Shown: positions 53,300 to 64,000 of the stretch, piece by piece
Position numbering within the stretch: the first letter of the stretch is position 1
Layout: every line of letters begins with the position of its first letter
Assembly (NCBI GenBank): GCA_038373865.1
Contig: JAXGGA010003406.1
Location: 1-64,000, forward strand
Length of the DNA stretch: 64,000 nt
DNA from: Uloborus plumipes
Taxonomy: Eukaryota; Arthropoda; Arachnida; Araneae; Uloboridae
Direction: 5' to 3'
Program-made: the position numbers and the translations under genes
The notes under the pieces: generated by a model
Seen by the model: only the letters and a program-made list of their open reading frames with translations
Told to the model about the DNA's origin: nothing
The model's database searches: none

Positions 53300-54876
53300 C
53301 TAATCCTTTTTTAATTATTAAAAAAACCCTTAGTTAATTAAAATCCAAAGTCAAACTTTGTACATGCTCTACGTCACAAGCTCTTTCCTATTTCACTTGT
53401 TCAAAGCAAATGCACCTGTAAGATCAAGATTTACGTGTGATTCATACTGCCCAATACAGCTAACTGTGTTTTGCACTTGTTTTTCAGAAATTGTTCTCAA
53501 CAAAACTGAAATACGACAATGAGGATTCCCGGCAGAGGTCTTTTGATCAAAAGAAATTTTACTCGAATTAATTCCTGATCCCTCAAAAGTTATTAAAGAG
53601 GACAGACATAGACGGTAAACACATATTTCTCACTATTAATAACTCGAAGTTCAATGGTTTTATTAAAAAAAATTATTACTTTTTGTTTTCAACTGTTGAT
53701 TTATTTTTGTTTTCAGACATTTTCATTCTACTTTAATCATTCATTCACGCTTTTTCCCATTTTATTTTTTGTTATTTATTTATTTATTTAAACCCCACCA
53801 GTCATCACCGTACCTACCCTGATGAGGGTTTAACTGTATGTGGTGAATGGGAGGAAAAGAAAAAATAACGAACTACCAAGCGTCCGCTGGGAAACGTACA
53901 TAGACTGGACAATATTTCTATAGAAAAACGCATAAAATGCTTGAGACAAAATTTTTGATATGTACAGAAACAGGAAAAAATATTTCTATTGAAGTTTTTA
54001 GGCGGGAATTTTGAAGTCTTCTATTTGAGTACTGAGTAAAAACATTATTTTATGGAGACTCTTGCGAGTAGCTGGATGATGTTGAACATGAACAGTATTT
54101 CTGGATGAATAAAACGAAAACATGTTCTAGCAACAGACAGTTCTACAAAAATACGAGATTTATGTTTCAACATACCGAAAGATAAAACTTTTAGAAAAGA
54201 GCGGCAAGATGTGTAAAACAAGTATCCCTGAAGAATCTATTTCACTTATAATGAAACCCGAGTCAAAGTATTTGGTTTATATTGACCACGCTTTGGTATA
54301 TACGTAAATGTACAATATAAGGAGAAATTAGCTAGTTCTCCCTGAATCGCAAATATCTATGAAATTTTCGATGGCAGTAAGGTGCGATGGACTTGACATA
54401 TGAGTGTCGGTAAATATTATCGCGGTGTCATATACGTCTAGGAAAAAAATATAATGGCTTATATGCCTACTGCGTGTTGAGAATTCTTACTTATCTTATT
54501 TCGTGCCTTACTAGTTAAGTTATTCAAATTAGAATTGGAATTTCTACTCACAAACTCAACTAAACGTGTCAACTATAAGGCAGTAATATATGCAGCTAAA
54601 GCTAATATATCTATATTGGTTAAATTTAGAGTGTGTGACTTTATAGATCTTAAATTTATTTACTGCTGGAGAGACGTAATTAATAGTCAGTGACAAAGTC
54701 TTCCTGCAATTATACGCTGTGTCTAAGACCCATTTAACAGCATTCTAAGTTAATGAATTAAGAACACTTAATCCTTTCTTTTAGCTTCCGGTTAAACTAG
54801 ATTAATTTACGCTGTACGCTTGCTTATTCAGGCTTTCTGAATAGCGATAGGACGAAAGTTTGTAAAATGCAGTAAT
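53300..54876. other. AT-rich noncoding stretch
   Basis: Nothing recognised apart from TTTA-type simple repeats near 53773-53790. Confidence 0.45.
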
Positions 54877-54878
54877 TA

Positions 54879-56175
54879 CCGTAAAATGGGGTGAATCGGA
54901 ACACTTTTCAGCTTTAATTGTAAAAAAAGTAGCTAAAAGATTTTTAATTTAATTGTATTTTTTGGGTAAAAACTTCGGTCTTGCTTTGCTTTTGATATTC
55001 CAAGCAAAGACAAAATATTTCGAACAGTTATTGTTCAAATATATAGAAATTTAGGGGTGCTCCGAACCACCCCGCTGATAGGGGTCAATCGGAACACATG
55101 TTAAAATTTTATTTTTTTTCCATTTAACCTGTAATAGGTCTCACAAACATGAGTAATATTGATGGGGGAGAATAAGAACTGATAGTTACTGTCAAATAAA
55201 GGTTTATTTTCTATACCAGTAAAAGTTTATAATTTGTCAGAATTAAAAATAATTTTGAACTTATGAAAAATTAAAATTAATTTTAAGAAATGCTTTTGAA
55301 TACAATAAAGTACAAAGCTTGAACATAAATTGAAGTCACTCATCTCGTCCACAATAATATGTACTTGGCCTTAAAACAAGCAGTTGTGGCTTAACTTAAG
55401 TTTTTTCATAACATCTTCTGGGATGAACGCTGCCTTTTTTTTAGTTTCTTAAAATCTTTGGGTTTTGGGGATTGTCCTGTAAGATTTTCCCACTTATTCA
55501 TCACTGTCTGTGTGCTGGACTTTTGCTACATAAAGTCTGTATGACTTTCCCCATGTATTTTAGGTAAAAAGAAGTCTCCTGGAGCAAAAATCTTTTTAAA
55601 TCTGCAACTTTCTGTCATTCTAAGATCTAGTTGCTCACGAGAAGAGATAAACAGTAATAAATCCTTGTTCTTGTCTTGACTAGAGAAATTGGGGTTAGAA
55701 TCTTGATTTTTCAAACAGTTTCCTTTAAATAAGTTTGAACTGGAACAACAGAACCAAGTGTTCCGATACACCCCGCAATTTTTTTTCCTATGTCATTTTT
55801 CAGTATTCTTCATTTTTATGACACAATTTTTAAAAATGTAAATTCTAATGTGGTATTCAGTTGCTCAGATACATGCATAATTGAAACATACCACTCTTAG
55901 GTTTAAATTATAAGAAGGTTTGTACTTGCATATGAAGTTTTGCAGTCTATGAAAATGTGATGTTTTCTAGCATTCCACGTGCAGCCCTCCTTATAAGCCA
56001 GTAACGTTGCCAGATTGACAAAAGTAATTTTTTCCTACTTCCTATGATCTTACCTTTCTAAAAAAAAAATTAATGGCGAAAAATACCCAATAGTATATTT
56101 ATGAAGAATTTCTTTGTACGGTCGGGAAGTTTTGTTCCGATTGACCCCGCTGTTCCTATACACCCCATTTTACGG
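54879..56175 (-). mobile_element. Pogo-like DNA element, copy 2 (inverted relative to copy 1)
   Basis: Both ends carry CCGTAAAATGGGGTG and TA flanks both sides (54877-54878 and 56176-56177). The minus strand aligns to the plus strand of 7675-8965 over its full length with scattered substitutions. The ends are better conserved than the middle. Both copies are about 1.29-1.30 kb, so they share the same internal deletion and were probably mobilised in trans by a full-length element not in this window. Confidence 0.88.
55526..55771 (-). pseudogene. Transposase C-terminal tail remnant (copy 2)
   Basis: This 81-residue frame contains KNQDSNPNFSSQDKNKD, REQLDLRMTESCRFKKIF and APGDFFLPKIHGES, aligning with the frame at 8136-8357. 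After that point the reading diverges and stops, where copy 1 continues into GGKSNKLSVVKV. Differences include changes at conserved tail positions, in keeping with absence of selection. Confidence 0.5.
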
Positions 56176-56177
56176 TA

Positions 56178-59100
56178 TATTTTCTCTTGAGGTCTCTTGA
56201 AAATAGTTCAGCGAATTGCATTATAAACAAGCCATTCTTTTCAATTTTTATTGCCAGAGGAGGGGGAGATGGGGGGGAGGGCGGGGAGGGGAGATAGGAC
56301 AAAGAACCTACAACATTAATTACACTCACTCATGCAATGGGGAAGTGACGTTCAAAAAAAATTTTCATCACGAGCTTAGCAATTTTAAGTTTTAGCAAAA
56401 TACTGTTTCTCCAATAAACAACACGAAGCAGCAAATATTTTCTAGCTTATTTTTGGTAAATAATGTTTTTTCAATGCTAAAATATTCGCAATAATTTAGT
56501 TGTTTAACTTTTAATGTTCAAACAAGTAGTTTTTGATTGTCTAGTTAGGATTAAGTTCTACTTTTCTTAGTTTATAAGGAATTAAGGGTCATTTTTTAAA
56601 AATCTGGATAAAGTCTGATAACTGATGTCTTCAACTTTCCTAAAAATTTCAGGTTGTGTTTGGAATACTATAATAAGAAAAAGTGAAGTTTCTCTTTTTG
56701 AAACTCTGATTTGTTTGTCTATTGAGTAGAGGTCAGAGTTTAAGGTCGTGTATATATCGTACTAAATGTATGATAGCTTTGCTCCAAAAGCAATGACAAT
56801 GACCAAAAGCAAGCCCATGCCAATTTTTTTAAATATGGATACTACTTGATACTAGGTACATGCTAGCATAAATAATTACTGGTTCACTCTTGACTTTGGG
56901 GGGCATAGGTCCATTGAAAATGCCATTTTTACTTTTTTGCCTTGTTTGTGTCCGGATATCTGCTTAAGCCGTGGGTGAACCTCGGAAATAAGTATAGGGT
57001 GAATTACTCACCGTAGTATAGTACTCAAAAAAGCTGGAAAACAAAGAGGTTACTCTTTGCTTTGTAGTTACACTGTCTCAAAGTTGATGATTTTCAAAAA
57101 AATGTCAAGTTTCGAGGTCAATAACTTTTTTTGCCACTTTAAAATTTTTTTGAAACTTAGCTGTAGTTATGGTCCGTATGATGTAGTTTAAGGTCCAGGT
57201 TAGAAACCTATGGCATCTAATCAACTTTTTTAACTACACGGTCTCAAAGTTGATAATTTGAAACAAAAATCAGTACATTATAGGTCAATTATTTTATACG
57301 CAATGAGTCAGTGTGTTTGTACAAAAGCTGTAATTATACTCCACATATCATACTGGGTCAGAAACACTAAGTTTAAGTTTCCAGGATCCAAATTTGAAAG
57401 ATTTAGGATCCCTTGAGAAATGAGCTCTAAAATTGCGCATAAACCTTTGTAAAATAAGTGACTATGTTTAGACTAAGGTTGATCGCCATTTTGGAGCTTA
57501 TTCTCGAGGGATGGAAAGAAGATGAATATAAGCACTAAAAAATAAACAATTTCATAAGACAAATGAGGCCACCAATTGTTATTGGGATGAATACAAATTT
57601 TGAAATATGTGTAATCATGTTGTTCATTATGGAACTTAGCTCTGGTTTAAGCTTTAACCAACTATTGTAAAAGAGCAAAGATGTGTTTCAACCTGCTTTG
57701 AAATTTTATAGAATTTTGTCAACTTGCTCCAAGATCTTTCCTATATGCTAATAGCATCGCGTGAAAAGTTTGAAAGAACTCAAGCAACATCATGTTTGAA
57801 AAATGAACAAAACATCCATTTCTGGAAACGAGATCATTTAAGATAACGCAAAAACTAAATGTAAAATATTATTTCAAGCATGGCATCTTGTTTCGAAGAG
57901 TATTTAGCTTAACAGAAATAGCTTTTTCTTTCTGTTAAAATGTATATTGGAAAAAAATACCGTGCATTTTATTCTTCTTTTCCCAGCGAAATTCGAACCA
58001 TATATTCGTTTAGATATACCTTTTTCTCAACCCCTTAAAGCTTGAATTTTTCAAAAGAGATTTCAGCATCCCCATCAGCGTATTTCCTTGCAGTTGAAAT
58101 ATCTGAAATATTTTTTCTCCATCGAATGTTTCACGATGAAGACCTTATTTTTTTTTTAAAAATAGGACATGAATCTAAGCCCATATTTTCCTCTTGATTC
58201 ACTTTACCTCATCCTTCTTAGGCCTACTGTCCCAATGAAAGTTTTTTTTTAATAACTTTCATTCTTTTCATCATAAGAAAAAAAAGCTGCTTTCAAATTA
58301 GTTTTCACAATCAAGTATTACAGTTTAGAAATTTTTTTAAATATATATTAAATTGTTACTTTCTTTCATTTTTTATTTTCATAGATCATTTTGTAGTTAG
58401 GCTATTTTTTTCAAGTTATAATTTCACATACGTTTTAGACTATTTTTCAGCCACTTTTTTCATTTAAATATCATGTGAAAAAAAACCGCACACATACTAT
58501 AACAAGAGCACTTGAAAAGTTATTGCATAATAAATAAGGTATTCTATAAAAATTAATCATGAACTCAGTGAAAACTGTAAATAACTATAATATTAAATGA
58601 TGTTTCCTCTTAGATGTGGTGTAGTACCCTGACTTACCCTGTAATATGCTTCTTTTTTACATGTCAATGCAAAACACTAGATCGACAAAAGGTGGATTTG
58701 TCCCGTTCTGGAACCTAGCTTTTCAATTCTATATTCGGATTTTTATTTACAAGTTACTAACAGTTTAATTTATTCACAACCACCTTCATGAATAACAAAC
58801 CTTTGTTTTTCACCAAAGAATTTTGTATGACAACAGACAACATCATTATTATCGCAGTTGACCTTCTTTTTCTTTCTTTCAGCAGAACTTCAAAAAAGCG
58901 ATGAAAATTACTTTCAAGAGAAACTGCTCCCATAATCTTTGATATATTAAATCGCCCGAGAGAAAACCGAAAGAGAAAAGAAGATTATGCGGTAATGAGA
59001 TGCATAGATGCTCATTAATATCATCTTCTTCTTACTGCTGATCTTTGGAGTTTTAAAAGATATCAAAAGAAAATTATGCTCTAGGCTACGAAAAGTCCGA

Positions 59101-60000
59101 AAGTGAAAACAAATGCTTCCTTTGTTTTGAATTTTCTTGTCGTATTTTTATTTGTCCTCATTTACTCCTTTTGATAAATGTGCATGTTTTGTTGGCGTAA
59201 ATGAATTTTGATTTCCTTCCTTTCCAAAGTTCTTTCGAAAACAAATAATAATAAGAATTTTTTTCCTTCGCTTCGGATTATGATGCTTTTGCATAATTTC
59301 TTTGGTTTAAGGGCTATGTTTTGTGAAGTGAAGGCAAAAATAGTTATAAAATCAAAATTTAGTGCCATAAGAAACAGGATTAAAATCGAAATAATTCAAT
59401 AAAATATTGATAGATGAAGTCATAATAATATAGAAGGATAACAAATAATTAGAACTCAGATTGATTGCACTAAAAAACTATAAAATGATGCATTCGAATA
59501 TGCACTAAAATACCTAACATATGCATTAACAATTAAAAAAATATTTACTAATACTTTTTTCTTTTAGGAAAAAGACAACTTACATCTATACTGTGCTCAC
59601 GAATAAGAACGACTAGATGTAAACAACAAAATGCTCTATTTGGCTTCATCAATCACGCGTTTGGCTTTGGCAAAAAAGCATAATGCAGAGCAGACGACGA
59701 ATTTGAATTCTATCGTTTAACTTTTTTTTTATTTCATAGAACATCCCCAGAAGTGCAATAGCGGCAATGTTTCTTGCAACATGTTGTTTACTTTAGGTCT
59801 ATCTGTTCCGTGAACAGAAATTAAATGAATAAAGATTATTATTTATATTATTGCGTCGTCTTATTGAGGCGATAAACACATATTAAAACAATTATTCGAA
59901 GATAAAATGGGATGCATGTTTCATTTTTATCCCGTGCCTTGAAGTGCTAACACTACTTAGAAACCACCTGGGTGCTGTTGGAAGTATCCGTTGGAAGCAG
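56178..60000. other. Long AT-rich noncoding stretch
   Basis: A G-rich patch lies at 56261-56293. Around 57065-57260 a phrase tacacngtctcaaagttgat occurs twice about 175 bp apart, perhaps an old duplication. No exon, RNA gene or transposon ends recognised. Confidence 0.45.
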
Positions 60001-60385
60001 GGCTGCCGGGGGTCAGAGGGAATATGACTGACTCTGGTTCCAACTTTTTACTTCGGTATTAGTTTGACACCAATTCTTACTCCGTGGGCAGATTTTAGGC
60101 TTCGAAAGAAAATGACTGACTCCGTCCTACTCCAACTCCTTACTCCAAAAATAGTCCGAATCTGACCCTTACTCCGTAGCCCTTTCATATCTTATGACTC
60201 GAAAAGAAAATACCCGACTCTGGTTCCAATCCCTTAACCCTAAAATTAGTCCGACTCTGACTCCGTAGCCCTGGCAGAGAGTATAAGACACGGAGAGAAA
60301 ATGGCCGACTCCGGTTCTTGGAATATCAAAGTTTTAACTCTGACTCCTTTACCCCAAAATTAGCTCGCCTCTACAGGCCTGGTTG
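60001..60385. mobile_element. Decayed GAGTCGGAGTCG-family cluster
   Basis: It begins cagggctgccgggggtcaga and contains repeated units with gactccg(t)ccnactccaac, ccaaaattagtccgactctg and actccgtagccctgg, about three times. It ends near ctacaggcctgg. It looks like tandem or nested copies of the termini of the 37767-38769 family. Confidence 0.6.
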
Positions 60386-60660
60386 GAGAACCATTTTAAA
60401 AGTTGTTTTTAACCTGAATAAACTTATCAGTCACCTTGAATAATAAAATGATTTTAAAATACGTACATAGATTTAAAAAAAAGTTTCATGCTTACGGTGC
60501 TGAAATTACGTGTTTCAAAGCAAGTTTGGAAACATAATATTTTGCCTTACGTTCACACTTACATTTTAAATAAAAAGCGACTTGTATGCATATTTGTTGA
60601 AAATTGTCCTCTGAGTTAATATTGTAAAAGTATACTAGTTGAAAATATACAGTTACATTT

Positions 60661-60802
60661 CTGTACCACAGAACCAGACTAACGTAAGTCCATTTTCGTC
60701 ATTTTTCAGTAGAGGGGAAAAACGATGTATTCGACAATCGTTTTTCCCCTCTACCGAAAAATGACGAAAATGGACTTACGTTAGTCTGCTTCTGAGGTAC
60801 AG
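60661..60802. repeat. 142-bp palindrome
   Basis: Arms starting CTGTACCACAGAACCAGACT and ending (agtctgcttctgaggtacag) pair across a loop of about ten bases near 60731. The inner 57 bp on each side (cagactaacgtaagtccatt onward) have at most one or two mismatches. Mirrored positions sum to 121463 throughout. It is probably a small palindromic MITE. No clear target duplication. Confidence 0.88.
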
Positions 60803-61207
60803 CTTTTCGAAGGGAAGAAAAAGAAAACTTTTGTTGTGGTGAAGCAGTTAAATGGGGATTTTCATTTAAAAAAAATGTTTATAGAAATGTTATATAAAAT
60901 CCTACGATTGATTATTGAGGATCTTGGTATTAAAAGCTGGATAAAGCGAGCAAAGCGTGAAAAATGATATCGTTAACTGAATAAAAAATATGTAACCCAG
61001 GATAGTAATGAAAAATTAAAAGTAATCGGGGAACAAACTTGCCTTTGGAAAGTAATTTTTATCGAAAGCTTTAGATGTAATTAATATCGGAAAGCGGAAT
61101 AGTTTATATTCTCATCTTTCTTCGAGATAAATTACATTTCTTACATATGACATTAATACCACACAAAAGAAAAACGTTTCAGTATCTAGATTTAGACCTA
61201 ATCAGTA

Positions 61208-61300
61208 CAGTCGAGGCTCGATAACTCGAAGTCCCAAGGGACCGGCTATACGAGTTATTGGAAGTTCGAGTTATAGGAAGTTACCGCAGCCTTCCCAAGA
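61208..61300 (+). mobile_element. Solo terminus resembling a Tigger/pogo end
   Basis: TA followed by CAGTCGAGGCTCGATAACTC and then cccaagggaccggctatacg resembles the terminal repeat of Tigger-type elements (recalled CAGTCGAACCTCG...). The matching inverse end was not found downstream, so it is a truncated copy. Confidence 0.4.
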
Positions 61301-61524
61301 GTCTGGGGACCCAATGAACACTTCGAGATAAAGGTGTATTCGAATCAAAAGGCTTCAATTTGTCAATTTTATATCTGACTCTTATAACTAATGTGTGTAG
61401 TGTATATAAATGCTGCTGTTGAAGTGTGAAATCAGTTACTTCATGGAATAACTGGAGGCATTTCATGAAATTATTAGACAAGTGAATTAAAGTATAAAAT
61501 TACTGAATTCCACCATTGAACTAT

Positions 61525-61580
61525 GTGGATTTAAAAGAATAGCGATTACTTGATCATTGAAGTAAAAAATACGGCACTAG
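61525..61580 (+). repeat. Dispersed repeat unit, copy 1
   Basis: The sequence ggatttaaaagaatagcgat, then tacttgatcattgaagtaaaaaatacggca, recurs at 62819-62870 and 62904-62957. The gap of 1.3 kb between copies 1 and 2 is filled by unrelated AT-rich DNA. Confidence 0.75.
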
Positions 61581-62818
61581 AAAGTAATTTGAATACGTTC
61601 TAGTTGCTTTTCGTAACGTTTGAACGATTTATAGCTGATGTGCAATGTGAGGCGCGTATAAACGCTTCATTCCACTGCGTTTAAAATTTAGACTTTATAT
61701 GTATTTGTTGCTTTTTTGCAATAATAAATTATACTGCCTGTTTTTTCTTATTATTTATCAATTAATTCCCCGCAATAGGGACAACATGAATTCTTCGGGA
61801 GAGTTTAGTAATTTATGATCAAGTAGTTTGCAATTAACTATCGAATTGTTCATTCTCCCTTTTAGTGGTCTCTTATTAATTATTCTAAAATAACTAGCTG
61901 GAATAACTAGCTATTTCATGGATCATATAAGTAAAATATGAAAATTTTCATCTATTGCATAATTAGACTTTGAGTTATTTAACGCATTAATGCCTGACAT
62001 TTTTTTTTCCAAAGATATTTTGCATACTGGTTACAAACAGTGTTTAATGGATAGGAAAAATAATACAAAAAATATTATGTAAAAAATAATTTTTTTTATT
62101 AAGGAAAGAAAAATCGTCTTTTAAAAGTTACGATAGACCCCAGAGGGTACATACTTTTTTTACTAAATTTTTTTTCTGCCTACGATATAATATTTAAAAA
62201 GACATTTAAAAAGAAGAAATAAAATCAGCAGTTAACATAAACTGGGAAGCTGGGAATAACTTTGAAAACTTAGCTATTTTTCTTGAGATTGTGAACGATG
62301 TCATTTTTGATAAAGATCATATTAAAACTGTTACAGAACACACTTTACAATGGTTATGTGCTGGAATTTGTTAATAACGAATTGAAACAATACCAAGGTA
62401 CTAATTGAACACTATTATTTGGTTAAAATGTTCATTTTGCGGAAATTCAGACCCCTTTTTGGACCGTCCCTAAAAAGGGACGCTAGGCATTAATGGGTTA
62501 ATGAAATGCATACAGTTGGGCCAAACTGAAGATCGTAGCAGCATTTCTAGGTTTTGCTTCAACACGTACTTGCTGAACATAGTAATTTTTTTACAATAAA
62601 AATCACTGGCGTGCGAAAAGGAGAAAAGTACCAAACATTCTTACATTCGTTTTGCCTATAGCTATAAAACTTATCAACTTGACGTTTCCCCGTACTTAAG
62701 ATGCCATGTAAGAAATTGAGAGACAAAAGAGCATCAATATCTAGAGAATTTAAAAATTTTAAAACATTGTCGACGGTACGCTATTCCTGGGACAGACAGA
62801 CAGATACAGAAAGAGATA
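61581..62818. other. AT-rich noncoding stretch
   Basis: No recognisable gene or element. A short phrase taaaaagggacgctaggcat near 62470 has a somewhat higher GC content. Confidence 0.4.
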
Positions 62819-62865
62819 TGGATTTAAAAGAATAGCTACTACTTGATCATTGAAGTTAAAAATAC

Positions 62866-62907
<42 letters not shown>

Positions 62908-62960
62908 TTTAAGAGAATAGCGATTACTTGATCATTGAAGTAAAAAAAATGCGGCATTCG
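62819..62960 (+). repeat. Two further copies of the dispersed unit around a (GA)n microsatellite
   Basis: Copies at 62819 and 62904 are about 85 bp apart and separated by an AG run (62870-62902). Each copy ends at ngcggca followed by a GA-rich run, so the unit and the GA tract were duplicated together. Confidence 0.8.
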
Positions 62961-62999
62961 AGAGAGAAAGAGAAAGAGGAGATAGAGATAAAGAGGAGA

Positions 63000-64000
63000 G
63001 GGAGGGAGCAGGGACGTCATTTCAAGTTTTTCCAGGGGGGGGGGGGGCAAAGGGTAAAAACGCAATACAATTTCACCAGAAGACAACAAAAACCACGCCC
63101 ACTTATATGTAAATACATTGATTTCTCAAAGTCGGGGGGGGGGGCAAATGACCCCCCCTGCCAAAAACAATGCTTTAAAAGCAATATTTTTCACCTTTAT
63201 GAATGTTGTTTTTAAAATTACACACTTGCTAAAATTATGGGGGAAAAAATCCACTGCTTTCAAGATAATTTAGTTTCATTCTACGTGTAACAATAAAGAA
63301 CACGCTTTGAAATCCGATGAAAAAACCTTTCTGCATTTTTTTTAATACAACAATGACAAAAATGTTTTTCTTCCTTGATATTTCTTACTTTCAACTTAAT
63401 TAAAATAGCGCACCATGTGTTTTTCAGACGCTTGTCTTTCTTTAACAAATGTACTGCGGTTGAATAATTAATGAGTACTGGAATTTTTATGTTTATAAAT
63501 AAATTATGGAGTTTTTATGCTGCTGATATTTTTGTTCAACAGGATTAAAATCAAGAAATTCTTTCATCTTTTAACATTATTTTTTAATGTTTCTGTTATT
63601 GTAATGGACTTTTGCCAGTTGCTTCACTGATTCTCATCTCTTTAATGCAGTAAATAAAATCATTTGCGGCATTTATGTTTTTAATTCTCGAGCTTAAAAC
63701 GATTTTGACGCATAATTACATGATTAAAGTCTCTACTTCTACGTTTTTATGTAACAGATTTTGTTATCAAAAATATTTGTAACAATTGTTTTTAGTCATC
63801 ATTAAAAATTTCTTACATTCATATGAGTGCGGTTTTGTTTGTGCATACTTAACACTTAATGAAATGCATACACCTGCACACATTTACAATGCATGCATAT
63901 ATTATTTACTGTTAGTCTATATTTTTCGCGAAAAAATGTTTTCCTACACTACTTTTTTTTGTAGACAGCGCACTTCGCGGCTTGCACACAAATTTTAGGA
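63000..64000. other. Repeat fragments and AT-rich tail of the window
   Basis: G-runs at 63036-63048 and 63134-63144 next to ggacgtcatttcaag and ccccccctgcc suggest fragments of hAT-like elements. After about 63,200 the sequence is plain AT-rich DNA with no exon or element that I can support. Confidence 0.4.

Noticed and set aside
62856..63215. Low-complexity frames on both strands over the GA microsatellite
   Set aside because: Reading through GA and G runs yields biased peptides without homology.

Overview
This 64 kb window looks like animal nuclear DNA, most likely from an arthropod and possibly an arachnid. It is AT-rich, full of A/T and G/C homopolymer runs, and has long intergenic and intronic stretches filled with transposon relics. 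The host gene I can support is split by GT-AG introns. I see no operons, no bacterial gene spacing, no CRISPR array and no rRNA. The taxonomic guess rests on the style of the transposons and retroposons and is an inference.

The main find is a spliced host gene on the minus strand, running from about 31.82 kb down to a stop codon at 13,400. Six exons can be chained by hand. Every junction has GT-AG signals, every splice phase agrees, and the joined frame has no internal stop. The predicted protein has about 377 residues in the visible part. It has a hydrophobic N-terminal segment that suits a signal peptide, a cysteine-rich PAN/apple-like domain, a 13-codon micro-exon, a Thr/Ser-rich mucin-like linker, and a C-terminal cysteine-rich region of about 175 residues that I do not recognise. 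The first codon probably lies in an upstream exon that I could not place.

Layout. 0-0.7 kb holds the 3' end of a non-LTR retrotransposon. 3.5-4.5 kb holds a pogo/Tigger-like transposase tail split by a hAT-type MITE. 4.8-9.0 kb holds a TA-flanked MITE, a hAT-like element and a 1.3 kb pogo-like element; a second copy of the last lies inverted at 54.9-56.2 kb. 13.4-31.8 kb is the host gene. Its introns carry an element with a 4-bp target duplication, a 3.4 kb hAT-type element, a 1.46 kb terminal-repeat element, a TA-flanked MITE, a tRNA-derived SINE, two Harbinger-like MITEs and a 5'-truncated non-LTR insertion. 32.6-36.8 kb is a 4.2 kb hAT-type element with a perfect 8-bp target duplication, itself containing a Tc1-like transposon and another terminal-repeat element. 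37.8-38.8 kb is a further hAT-type element. 39.7-41.3 kb is a nearly perfect 1.56 kb palindrome flanked by TA. 42.5-44.0 kb is a second Tc1-like transposon with a broken transposase. 45-64 kb is mostly featureless AT-rich sequence with SINE copies, small hairpin elements and repeat fragments.

For most transposons the evidence is direct: terminal inverted repeats plus target-site duplications can be read from the sequence. Family assignments (hAT, Tc1/mariner, pogo, PIF/Harbinger, Helitron) come from general knowledge of termini and target-site sizes, and need a library search to confirm.
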